This document shows positions 45,192 through 55,786 of a stretch of 64,000 bases of DNA, one piece after another. The position numbers were made by a program, and so were the translations under genes. Source of the stretch: Seiridium cupressi. Its lineage: Eukaryota; Ascomycota; Sordariomycetes; Amphisphaeriales; Sporocadaceae. Position 1 is the stretch's first letter; the number at the start of each line of letters is the position of its first letter. Under the pieces are notes generated by a model that saw only the letters and a list, made by a program, of their open reading frames with translations, was not told where the DNA came from and did not search any database. The stretch lies in assembly GCA_036674765.1 (NCBI GenBank), contig JARVKI010000057.1:186001-250000 (forward strand). The letters run 5' to 3'.

Positions 45192-46630
45192 CTTGCCAGT
45201 GACTCGCGAGATGTGTGATATGCGGGGTATTCTTGATCTCATGTCAGCACGGAGTTCCAAGGGTTGAGCTCTGGTCGGGGGCCATTACGTACAATGAAGG
45301 CAGAGCGGTGGCAGTTCCAATCTCTAGGATGGGGTTTAGAGAAAGGAAGGGAATGGTGAATGAAGAGAAGAAGAGATTGCACAATGCTGGAGGGAAGTCA
45401 AATTTTTATGGGAAGGAAGGGTAGAGATGAGATTGGGTAGCCGGGCGGTGAGGGGCCCGAAGCTAGATTAGCACAAGCTGCACGTCGTTCCTCTGGAGGG
45501 GTTCACCACCATGGAAAAAAAAACAATCCAATCCAGGGTCCGAAAGCGGGGGATCGCCAGGAGTCCCGATCCCCTGGCGAACCGTGCCCGCCTATGCGCT
45601 TGGTGCTTAGGGACATGATGAATGGCGCCAGTTGGCACTTCAGCCCAGACCAGTCCCCTTGCGGCGGGCGCAGGGAGGAAAGTGCGATGCCTCAGCACTA
45701 CCATGCAATACATAGAGATAGAGGTTTTTTCACCTTATCATCCTTGGCCCAATGTCCATTTTGCTCTGGGGGCTCTCCCCATGCATGTCGCCGACGGGGC
45801 AGGATTTGCTGGCCTGTGCCAAGGATCAATGCTCGTCTGCATTCGGTGACTATCGCCTTGGCGAATAGCTGGTCAGCAATCACTCGACGGAGTGGCTTTG
45901 TGTTCGGAGCATAAGCCAGCAGATTGTGTTGGCCCATGTCGGGAATCATCGGCCACGCTAGCTAGCCCCCAAAATTGAACGTTGGCAACTTCTCAGTCGA
46001 ATGTATCATACGTCAATCTTACCCACGCTTGCCTATGCTTGTGATTCCGTCTGCGATGCTATTGCCATCTCGAGAACGACAGGCCAAGCTGATTGAGAAA
46101 CTCGGGCGGCATACTGATCTTCAGGACCCATGCTCTGCAAGTTCAGGCTGCGAGTCTTGGGTCCGAGTCTGACAGTGGAGTATTACACAGGACTCGGGAC
46201 CCGAGACGGCGAGGAAGCACTGAACCATGAACTCGATCGGCTGTCTCCTTCTCGTCGTCTTCTGCTGTGCCTCACCGTCTCGCTTGCCTCTCAAGTCTGC
46301 GGGTCTGCATAGTCCTTTCGTACGGTTTTCATAGCAACATAAGGGCAGCAATTGCTTCGCAGCTTCCTGGGAAGATGCTCGCTCAACTGCAGGCCACCAG
46401 ACATAGTTAGATAGGTGCTTGCCTCGCAACATATCAAAATATGGACGTATCAGTTGCCACGAGCCCCTGCCGTTTAAACCATATGTTGCTTGTGCTTCCA
46501 GACCACCTGCAGGTTCTTGACTATGCCAGATTCGCTAACATCGTGTCCCCAGTGCTGCACATTCATCTTGAATAGTGAAGACAAGCTGTAATACGCACCT
46601 TGGCCGTCTTGGAGGTTAATATCGCAGAGG
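45192..46630. promoter_or_regulatory. promoter region of methionine synthase, with nested hairpins
   Basis: The region lies between the minus-strand methionine synthase start and the next plus-strand gene. A compact set of inverted repeats at 45549-45580 (GGGGATCG/CGATCCCC nested with TCGCCAGG/CCTGGCGA) sits about 360 bp upstream of the ATG. A weaker inverted repeat lies near 46150-46205. No gene was seen. Confidence 0.4.
45549..45580. repeat. nested inverted repeats upstream of methionine synthase
   Basis: Two overlapping pairs of 8-bp inverted arms: GGGGATCG (45549-45556) with CGATCCCC (45567-45574), and TCGCCAGG (45554-45561) with CCTGGCGA (45573-45580). They can form alternative hairpins or paired protein sites. 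Confidence 0.6.
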
Positions 46631-49600
46631 ATGCAAGCTCTCTGCTGCTGCTCTGGCCGCAAGGCTTACCCGGACCGAGAGCTCTCCACCCCGACAACTC
46701 AGCTTCCTGCACGACCGGTCCCAGCCAAGTTGTCCAAGAGCCGCCCACAGGGACGGAGACTGAACGAGTCAAGTGTCCCACTCAACCCAACCCAGGCACC
46801 CTTACTCATGACCACGCCTAGACACCAGGCCGTGTTGAATCCATTGGATTTCGAGGTTGATATATCCGACAGCGAGGACGGGCGTCCGGATCAGAAGAGC
46901 TCCCCAACCAGCGCCATCGGGGCTTTCAAGATCAAACTCATTCGTCGTTTGTCCCAGAAGTCACAATCGAAGCGGGAGTCGCAGCAGAGCATTGGTAACA
47001 GCGAAGAAGAGCTTGCACGCCGCGCTGAGTTGAGACGTCTGAGACAGAAAAGGATCCAGGAGGAGCTGGAGACCGAAGAAGAATCAGAGACAAAGTCAAA
47101 CGAGGAAACACCCGCCGCACATACATCCCAGTCGCTTTCAGAGCTGCCGGATCTTCCTGGAGGCGGCCCAAGAGATAACATCGAGTTCTCGGTGTGTGAA
47201 ACTGACGACGTGGACTCCAGCAGTTCATCCACCCCAGCACCAGAGATGGTTGCCCTTGCTCTACCTATCGGGGCTGGAATAGGCACTACGCTACAGCACC
47301 GTAGTAGCTATCTGGCCACTGATTCGCAACCTCCCGAGTCTTCTGTCCTCGGAGCAGAAAATGTAGTGCTGGATCACGGCCCCCTGCCAGAAATGCCCGT
47401 ATCACCTCAATTAGAGCCTGTCGATCTATTTGACCCTCGCGCTTCTAGTTCTATAGCATCATGGCGTCTCTCATATAGTGCTGGCCAGCTGGCAGAATAC
47501 ATTGGAGGACCGGAGAGTAATGTTTTCGAGAAGGAAGACATGGTAGTTGGAAGTTCTTCGCCAAAAACAAACACGGAGCTCCCTCCTTCCAGGACTGTGT
47601 CGGGTTCTCCTTCTAGGCCAACAGGTGAGAAATCACGCCTGAGTATCGAAAACGGCTCAGAACATGTTGAAGAAATAGATCCAGGGTCTTCTACATCCAG
47701 TGTTGCTGGTCCAAAGGAACGACAGTCTTCAGTCCCAGGTTCTGTTAGCAATGAAACCCATTTCGAGCAGTCAACCGATATCTTCCACAACACAACTAAC
47801 TCTGATCAATACTCACCGCTTGATCTATGGCTCCGTGTTTCGAATACCCTGCAGTCCATGTCACATTCCTCGACACGTCGTAATAGCGACAGTATTCTCG
47901 AAAATCGCCCAAATGCCTCGGTACTGGACGACTTCAGCTCAAGTAGACCGTCGCCAAAGGCTGGGCCATCATTATCACCCTGCAATCGTGATAGTGATTC
48001 AATACTGCTCAAAGTCCCGGGCTCTTTTCCGCCTACCAAAGGATTCACGACGAATACAATACGAGCGAATCAGGGGCCAAAACAGATTAAGCCTCGTCGG
48101 ACGGTCTCTTTGGATGTCCATCGCGGATGGGTTACTGGAGAAAACTCATCCTCGCGCTTCACGACTCGGCCAAATAGTGCCGATCTTACACGATCAGTCT
48201 CCAACCTGAGCTTTGTTGGCCTGGTTAAGAAGCGTGGAGAATCTCTGAGTGGTGCATTAAACAGTGAGCTTCTTTTTCACCCTTCCAAACTATGGTGCAG
48301 TTGAACTGACGCCAGAAAAAAAGAGATTCTCGGCCCTAACGGTATGACTGATGCGGACAAATCCGACACCAGCTCCTATAGAACAGCACCTATTCAGCCG
48401 GTCACAGCGGGTGTAGTCATCCACGGAAAAGAAAACATAGAAAGGCTGCCTCCAGGTTCCGCTGCTGCTTCTGAGACTGCCAGCTTCAAGCAGAGAGAAG
48501 CTGAACTTGAATCTGTTGAGAAGAGGTTTGCAGAAGCTACCGGTCGGCGCCATGTTAGCAGTTCTGTAGTCAGCAGATTCCGGGAAGAGTTTGATGCTCC
48601 GGAGCAAAGTCACCGAAAGCCTTCGCTATTTGCGAGGTTCCTGCCGAAGAAGGGGACGCCCCGAAGAACCCTGCACAAGCAAAATCCCTTTCCCCATAGC
48701 GGTCATAGAAACTGTGTAGGAGATGCTATCGCTGCAAGTAACTTCGTTGCGGTAGTCCCGAGTACGTCTGTTGCACCAAAGGGACAGTACTTCTCAAATG
48801 AAGAGGGCACTTTAAAACTAGAGGAGACTGCTACAGATCTTTGGCAGCGGGCCATCCGCCTCGAGGCAGACCGACGTGAGGCACATCACCGCCATCAAGC
48901 CAAGCCTCAGCATATTGATCAAAACTCCCAACTCGGAATTCCCCACTCCCGCGAAGCATCTAGTGGAGGCGGAGGTGTTACCCCACATACCCTAGATGCA
49001 AGCTCTGTTTACAGTCGAAGTCAGTATGGTGATAAATCAGGTATCCAATCACCAAAGCCAAGACCTGTTACTGGCCATGACGACACTCAGCTTACCAGTG
49101 CTTCGCTGGAGGCTTCAAATCATATACTCAAGGAGTGGCAACACCAGATACAGTCTGAAGTATCAGGCATTGACCGGGCGCCTAGCTTCACTACTCACAT
49201 ATATGCCACTCGAAACCCCTCTGTCATTCCCGAATCTTGGGCAAAGTGGTCGTCGCACGATCGAGCCGAACGTAATGGAGCTACTGGCTCCGCTGATCAT
49301 GTTACGCCTCGAGATTTTGTCATAGCTAGTAACACCGTTGGCAACGATGCCAAGCGGTCTGTTGAGAAGGAGAGTCATGCACCAGCTCCTGACCACAACC
49401 ATGCAACACAAAAGCAACCGTCGTTTTCTTCCAAGCTAGGACGCACCCTCAGAGGTAGTTTTGCCAAGTTCCTTCCGAATCAAGACTGCCCACAGAGTGG
49501 TCTGGATAATGTGACAGAAAACTACAAAAGACGTCCTGGTTCCACAGGGCACTTGGAGTACCCAGAACTAGAGCTCCTACCCAGTCATGGCGGGTACAAG

Positions 49601-50140
49601 GAGCTGGAGGCTCTCGAAAAGACAATCGACCATATCAAGCGCCCCCCTGTGACCATTGGGACGAGACCCAGAGGCCTCAGTGGAGCGTCCTCTTGGACTC
49701 CTTTGAGCCTGAGATTTGCCCAAGATGTCCACAAATACCAGCATGACAACAGAAACGGTTTAATTGAAACTGGCGAACTACCAAATGTGACTGAGATTCA
49801 GCATCCAAACACACCGGTGGGAGGACAACCGGCGTCTCGGGCCATCTCAGGCACGACCCAGGCTTTTGACACACCAACGTCACACATCTCATACGATGAT
49901 TGTGTGCCTAGGCACATGCTTGACGAAAACGATTCATCTAAAAGCGACAGTACAGCTCTTGTGAAGCGTTCCAAGTCCACCGCGGAGCATACCATGCCGG
50001 GCTTCTCACACAAGTACAGCACCTGGAATGGGCGAGCCAAGTCCGTGTCAATTAAGCGAATGAGGGCATGTGGCTCTGAGCTAGAAAAGATGCTAGTCGC
50101 GGAGAGAGCCAAGACTATGTCAGTTCAGGGTGGACAGTAG
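46631..50140 (+). CDS. large disordered protein with a 26-nt microexon
   Basis: Three exons (46631-48263, 48316-48341, 48398-50140) join in frame to encode about 1133 aa. Simple joining of the two long frames across the first intron fails by one base; a 26-nt exon (KKKRFSALT) with a second 56-nt intron restores the frame. The N terminus is short and cysteine-rich (MQALCCCSGRK) and may be lipidated; a second ATG at 46808 is an alternative start. Most of the protein is Ser/Thr/Pro-rich and disordered, with a charged helix (LARRAELRRLRQKRIQEELE, residues ~130-155). More ordered pieces are EAELESVEKRFAEATGRRHV, ATDLWQRAIRLEADRREAHH and a C-terminal segment WNGRAKSVSIKRMRACGSEL. No family was recognised; a scaffold or signalling adaptor is possible. 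Confidence 0.75.
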
Positions 50141-50796
50141 CTTGCTCACGTGAGCTAGGTTCCAAGCTATGGAGGAGATGCCACGAGAGAATATGAGTAC
50201 AGGAACTGGAAGCATCATTGGAGGTTAATAGCCATTCACGATTCGTATGTACTAACAGCATTGCCGACTGTTGGTAGCTTCATGGTGTCACTTTTGGTAG
50301 TGTGAGTATGGCTTCCTGGAGAATATGTAGCGAGATAAGCGAGGTATCTTAGATTTTCAAGAATTATCTAGACAGACTATGTTATCTACTTCTCGCATGG
50401 ATTATTGACAAAGCCTTGTGTCCACAAATTCTTCACTGAGTGCTTACTCTCATTTTGTTGTTCTTGTTATTATAACCGACAAAGGTAGCAAGTTCAGAAA
50501 TGATCTAACCCGCCGCGGATGATACATATCAGCAATTAATGACAGCTTCAGTGCTGTAACCGAGCCTATCCACAGGCAAGTTTCGACATAAGACAGCAAG
50601 CCATATAGAGAACGCATATCAACTTCCCATCATCGAATCACCGTATTTCACACTACAAATCACAGAATGAACATGTTTGAGTTTTAACACCAGAGCTCCA
50701 CATGTGAAGGGTAAATTCATGCGCTCTATGCAAAGGAACTAGCATGGGCATGGGTATACCCCTCCCTCCCACCCCCAAGTGTAAGTAATCCTCCCG
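50141..50796. other. intergenic region between convergent genes
   Basis: AT-rich sequence, likely 3' UTRs of both neighbours. Nothing else seen. Confidence 0.4.
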
Positions 50797-51589
50797 TTAA
50801 ACCGACGCATTTGCTTCCTCCATTAACCTCTCCTCGCCCTCTTGGCGCTCTGTGGCCACCTCGATCCTTGCCTTGGTCTCTTGGACATACTGCACTCCCT
50901 GCTTAGAGAGGAGATGCATTGCTGGAAACCCTATGGTGAGTTTTCGCAGCTTATAGACATCGGTATGGCAACCGACGCTATGCGGGAGAGAATTTCGCAT
51001 GAGATCGATGGCCAAATCATGCAATCGATCATAGTTGCGAGAGGACTTGGTGTGTTGAGCAACGGCGACCAATGCCAGAGCAAACCAGAATCGGATTCCT
51101 GGAAAACTCAGTTAGCAGACAAATCTCATATTGGGGGGGTAAGAGTTTCATTAGGCGAAACGTACCTCTTCCTTGCTTCAAAGCATAGTTCGTGATGCCC
51201 GACTTGTGCATAGTGCCGAGGAGACCGCCAATAGAGATATCAGCGTTAGTGGCTCTAGCGTGTCGCATCTCACAGGCGACGAGGGTTGGGAAGTCTGCCT
51301 TGCTGCGATGCTTCTCCTCGGTGCACAGGGGTCGAGCAATGACTTTAATCTTGCTGCCGTTGGTGTCGGTGGTGGGGTGAAGGATCACAATGCGGCCTTT
51401 GGTTGCCTGGACTGCAATGTTAAATCCTCTGGCTGCCTCGTCGTGTGTAGCTCCGCTACGGTGGATGAACCAGACTGCCTGCACCGGCTGCTGGAGAATG
51501 GTGTCCCAGTTGGGCTCCTCGTTATCGCCATAAACTGGCTTGAAGACGAAGCTGGAGCTGAGCCTGGTCATGTTGATTGAGTTGGCCAT
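50797..51589 (-). CDS. unrecognised protein, 241 aa
   Basis: Two minus-strand exons (51589-51166 and 51098-50797) keep phase across a 67-nt intron and encode about 241 aa. The first ATG in frame is at 51589 (MANSINMTRLSSSFVFKPVYG). The protein contains WDTILQQPVQAVWFIHRSG, a Gly-rich turn (ADISIGGLLGTMHKSG), one weakly hydrophobic stretch (IRFWFALALVAVAQH) and an acidic helical C terminus (RQEGEERLMEEANASV). No signal peptide or known catalytic motif is seen. A TATAAATA element on the minus strand at 51838-51831 lies about 245 bp upstream of the ATG. The joined peptide is consistent and looks like a real protein, but the family is unknown to me. Confidence 0.65.
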
Positions 51590-51830
51590 ACCGTTGGTGT
51601 AGATGATGGCGTGTAGACAACAAGCGGACTCGTCGGGTGTAATGAATGTTGTTACGAGGAACAACTCTAGTGATGGGAAATGAGGAGGATCCAGATGAAG
51701 CCGAGAAAAGTCGATTGCGGAGGTGTGAAGACGGAGCTTATAAGAAGTTTCGGGTGTATAGCTTTGTCTTGACGAAAATGTGAGAGCATGAAGAGGAACA
51801 GAAGAGGATTTCAACTGGGAAAAGAGTAGG

Positions 51831-51838
51831 TATTTATA
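51831..51838 (-). promoter_or_regulatory. TATA box of the 241-aa gene
   Basis: TATAAATA on the minus strand, about 245 bp upstream of the ATG at 51589. Position is plausible if the 5' UTR is about 200 nt. Confidence 0.4.
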
Positions 51839-52364
51839 GTGATAGAATCACAATAGTGGATCTGTAGTAGTGAATTTTCAGCAGTAAAATTTGCAGCAGT
51901 AAGTTTGTGGTAATGGAATTACATTGAAGCTACACTTGGTATTCACAAAGTCACTGCTATCTCAGATTATATAACAAACAGCGCCCCCTATTCCGTTGCT
52001 AGGAGAGCAGGGCTCAGATATTGTGCAGAAATTACTAGCTCAGTGTTTAATGCCTTTTAGCCTATAGGAAATGTATCAGAGATTTCGCGACGGCGCCACT
52101 CACCCAGAAAAATGTCCATGACCACTAGAAGATAGAATCCGCCCTCACAGGAGGCAGTCTCGAGCCCATAGACAGAGATTCATAGTAAGTTAAACTGACG
52201 CTTTTCCACAAAGAAGTGTAGGGGCCTGTTTGAGGGGACGGGTTTGCGGTCAACCGGCATCATGGACTTCCTGTCCGCCATGTACACCATGCCATTGGTC
52301 CATGCTTCGCGGCTTTAGTCCCTACGAATTGAGCATCCATGTTACTACTATAACCAGTCATACA

Positions 52365-52558
52365 ACCCTTCAGGGCGTGAACTATGTAGCCTTTTAGAGT
52401 GGGACTGCGCTAGCAGGGACTACCATGCGCCCTGATTGGTTGAAAGTCACGCGAGATACAAGTTTGCGGAAGGTTGTGTGCAAATTCGGGTGAGGACGTT
52501 GTATTGTAGGGGTCCCACTGTAGAAGGCTACATACATTAAGTTCAGGCCCTGAGGGGA
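52365..52558 (+). mobile_element. MITE-like element, copy A
   Basis: This non-coding element of about 195 bp has terminal inverted arms of roughly 40-46 bp: 52365-52405 pairs with 52512-52557 with a few mismatches and a small gap. The inner ends of the arms read GTGGGAC and GTCCCAC; the outer ends start CCCT[TC]CAGGGC. The internal ~100 bp is homologous to the reverse complement of copy B. No open frame; a non-autonomous transposon remnant is the best reading. Confidence 0.7.
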
Positions 52559-52614
52559 TAACTAAAATCCTTGAATTAAGCTGTCAAATTCACAGCAAGC
52601 CGAGAGACAATATT

Positions 52615-52803
52615 ATTCCCTCAAAGACCAAAGCAGGCGAAAAGAGTGGGACCTCTATAATACATCGCCCTTACCAGATTTTGCATACGTAGTACAGCCT
52701 TGTTCGGACTTGTATTTCACGTAACCTTAACCCAATCAGAGCTTATGATAACCTCTGCTAGCTAGTCCCACTTTTTTTCGCTTGCTTTGGTCTTTAAGGG
52801 GAT
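52615..52803 (-). mobile_element. MITE-like element, copy B (inverted relative to A)
   Basis: This element of about 190 bp has terminal inverted arms of about 38 bp (52615-52652 with 52765-52803), including AAAGACCAAAGC matched by GCTTTGGTCTTT. As in copy A the inner arm ends are GTGGGAC/GTCCCAC. Its internal sequence aligns with copy A when reverse-complemented, sharing for example GCTAGCAG, CTGATTGG and ATACAAGT. Many differences are transitions. Outer arms have diverged from A. Confidence 0.7.
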
Positions 52804-53393
52804 AATAAAATTGAAATAGCCGCGAAATTTTGACTGAGGCGATGACCCCTAATCTACTTTAAATGATCTCTTTCATTTGCTATCAATCATAATTTTGCAA
52901 GATCATGGTTCAGATGGCGTCATTGCAGTTTGTCATATGAAGTTTGGTCAAATGAAGGAAGGCGTTAAAGCTTTGCATTCTGCACATGATTGACGTCCCA
53001 ATAGTTTCCATATTTGTCACGATATTAGCCACATCCGCTCTGCGATAGATGTGCCTTTCTCTAGTCCCTGGTATCTACAGAATTTTCGTTTCAAAAACTT
53101 TGATTTAAAAAAGGAAATAAAAACGGATTGAAAATCCTGTGAGGGCTGGTGTACAGTCGTGTTACGACAGTAGCTAAAGAAAGGTAACCTACCTAATCTA
53201 CTCCGTAATGGTGGACAAGTGCGGGGTTCCGTCACTATCGCGTAACACGAGCGAAACCCAAATGCCCAATTCCGCTCCACGACAAAGACGTTATAAAACA
53301 TTCATTTAAGAATCCGGAATCAAGACCTGAGGTATTTGGATGCCGTTCTAAATCATCTCAGCAGCGAGAGAAAGTACGTAGCAACAGGGTTCG

Positions 53394-54045
53394 ATGCCGG
53401 GCTCCTCCTTGTGGCTGGTTCCGCCGCCCGACCATCCTTCACACGACACCCTCTCCAGGCTCATCGCCGAAATCTTGCCCGCCAAGTTTCCGTCGGAAGT
53501 CGGGCCTCCGTTCAGCCCGCATATGACATTGACGTCAAACATTGATCCAAAGGTCTACGGCGAAAACCCGCAACAATGGCTCGATGCTATTCCATGGCCC
53601 TCTAGTGGCCAGGTCAAGGTGCGATTCGATGCTGTCAAAACCGAAGATGTATTCTTCCGTCGTGGCTATATCAAGGCCGAGTACAATGGTGTCAAAGACA
53701 TTGCTGCGCTAGCGCGGGCCCGTGGAGTGGAGGGCGAGGACGAGGTTGGACCCAAGACAGAGGAGTGGCTTAAGTGGTGGACTGCTGCATTTGGGCCCCA
53801 TGTCAGCTTGATATAGTGAGTTATCCTCCTGCAACCATCTCTACAGGACCTCGAGAGTGTGGACTCACATTTGTATTAGCGGGAGCGATCTGGTCGATGA
53901 GTCGACCCTGAAGGAGATCTCGAATGTTGTAGAAGAAGCTGGCGTCCATCTCGGGGGCGGAGGCTGGGATGGTGGAGTTGTATGGCTTGTCCCAACAGAC
54001 AGGCCGATTGCTGAATGGAAGCCTATAGCCACGAAGACGCTATAA
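53394..54045 (+). CDS. CPD1: 2',3'-cyclic phosphodiesterase (CPDase, 2H family)
   Basis: Two exons (53394-53815 and 53880-54045) encode about 195 aa. The protein begins SSLWLVPPP and carries the two His-containing motifs of the 2H phosphoesterase fold: HMTL (in PHMTLTSNI, near residue 43) and HVSL (in PHVSLIYG, near residue 136). It ends in VWLVPTDRPIAEW. Such enzymes open ADP-ribose 1'',2''-cyclic phosphate formed during tRNA splicing. Size and motif spacing match fungal CPD1. Splicing is in phase and joins the second motif to Tyr-Gly-Ser. It has no signal peptide, so is probably cytosolic. Its 3' end is close to the convergent UPF0303 gene. Confidence 0.93.
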
Positions 54046-54220
54046 TCCATGACAACTAAGGTACAATCATGACATTCTTCCATAGCTACGCTAACATACA
54101 GAGGCAATCATGATGTCTTAAGCTTGACTGTTTCATTGGTACAGGCGTGTCTAGTCCCTCGTTGTATTTTATACAAAAAGAAAATCCCCAAAAAACTCAA
54201 TCTTACAGTTCTTTCTGGCA

Positions 54221-55044
54221 TTATTCCCAGTTTTTCTTGATGACATCGACAATAACTCCGTGATCTTCGTGCTGTTTGAGTCCAGATACTACCACAACTG
54301 CAACAATACCCTCGACACCCTTGACTCTAATCGGCACGGCTCCGCCATGAATGGCATAGTTGCTGGCCTGCTCCTGGCTCATGCCGAATTTGGCTCTGAA
54401 CGCCTCTTCGTCTGCATTATACTTGCAATGCAGTAACCAAGTGCTCCTGTGATAGAAAGAGAATATTAGCTACCACCTTTCTTTATGAGCAAAGCGAAGA
54501 TTCTCGTGGATGCCCATGTACGAAATTTGGCTCGAAGCTTCGAAAAGCCAAAATCAAGAGTCGGAATTTCCGAATCCTAGCATACTGGAAAGAAATTTGA
54601 AGTTCTATAGGTTTATTGTACTTACGATCCCCATCTCAGCACACTAGCACGCTTCCTCTGAACCCAAATTTCATTATCGGGCGCTGTACCAGAGCCGACC
54701 GCAGTCTGAAAAAGGATCTGGCCGCTATTGGCGAGAGCAATTGAGACCAGGGTGGGCTTTTGCGAGGAGAACGGTAGAAGCCTAGCGTAGAGGAGGTGGC
54801 CTAGCTCCCACGCATCTTCTGTAGTAAAAGATTCGAAGGTGAATGAGTCGCAGGCTTCTTTGACTTCCTCGGCCTGTATTACCTCATCAGTTCCATGTTA
54901 TTTTTAAATGGTGGTAGAACTCACAGTCTCCGGAGGACTTGGAATCGGCGCCGGCTTCTCCGTCTTTGCCTGGACGGCCAATACGGCCTGGAGTCCGACC
55001 CCAGGCTTCTGGTCGCGGCGACGTAAGACTTGTTGCGATGCCAT
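54221..55044 (-). CDS. UPF0303/YBR137W-type protein (haem-degrading-like domain)
   Basis: Three minus-strand exons (55044-54925, 54873-54626, 54446-54221) encode about 197 aa with all phases consistent; the last intron is long for this region (179 nt). After a basic N terminus comes an Ala/Val-rich segment. The domain has LVSIALANSGQILFQTAVG, a W-containing strand (DNEIWVQRKRASVLRWG) and the signature GGAVPIRVKGVEGIVAVVVV followed by SGLKQHEDHGVIVDVI. This matches the YBR137W/UPF0303 family related to the haem-degrading/GlcG (DUF336) fold, which in yeast is linked with the Get4/5 chaperone system. No membrane segment. The precise role is uncertain. Confidence 0.9.
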
Positions 55045-55732
55045 GGTGGAAGAAATCCAAGAACACGATCCACTAGTATTATCCGTGTGTCGCTGTCGTG
55101 ATATGTCCCAGCCGGAGGGGAAGATACGGGACGGTGACGGGCGAAGGGTTGGGGCTTCTCCGCACCCGGAGGCAGTTGAATACCCACTTTTGGGCCGATA
55201 ATTTCCTTGGTCGGTATTTGGATACATCATGAGCACAGCGGGAAGACGGTATTCTGAAACCGTTGGGATCATTCTGTCTTACACCTTCTAATGGAAAGCG
55301 TTGACGTGTTTTGTCACCGAGAAACCCAAATAGTGCAAATCCAGGTATAGCTTTTCGCGATGTCCTCGCTTTGCTCAAAGCGATCACATGGCGGAAATGT
55401 TTGCCAGGAAGAAGAAGAAGAGGATGAAGAAAAATGAGACCATTAGTTTTGCCTGAGAGTATCATGATCGCACCCGGCAGCCGGGCGAATGACCCTTATG
55501 ACATAGTAAGATCCTTGATGGTATCCTTGACCGAAATGACTGAGGGTATGTATACGATAACGCCCACCACTTACATATCAGACCGCTGTAGTCATTGACA
55601 ACTTATATCAATGATACCACCTATATTAATGAATATATTCAACCGTAGGCTGGTTTTTCTAGCTACTCGGCCATACCGACCTAAACCTAAATGCCGACTA
55701 CACATGGATAGAACCTCTTGATGTATGACCAT

Positions 55733-55786
55733 GATGAGCACGATAAGCACGATAAGCACGATAAGCAGGATAGGCACGATAAGCAA
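55733..55786 (+). repeat. 9-bp minisatellite, six units
   Basis: Six direct units of GATAAGCAC with single-base variants (GATGAGCAC, GATAAGCAC twice, GATAAGCAG, GATAGGCAC, GATAAGCAA). It lies between genes. Confidence 0.9.

Larger units (their letters stand above)
51590..53393. other. gene-free tract with two MITE-like elements
   Basis: It holds the promoter of the minus-strand 241-aa gene (TATAAATA at 51838-51831), then two related inverted-repeat elements, and AT-rich sequence up to the CPDase gene. No coding signal. Confidence 0.5.

Noticed and set aside
46150..46205. Imperfect inverted repeat around GGGTCCGAGTC/GACTCGGGACCC
   Set aside because: Arms are short and imperfect, with no second copy found that would support a mobile element.
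53385..53410. GGGTTCGATGCC resembling a tRNA T-loop
   Set aside because: It is the start region of the CPDase gene and there is no acceptor stem or anticodon arm around it. No tRNA was found elsewhere by eye.
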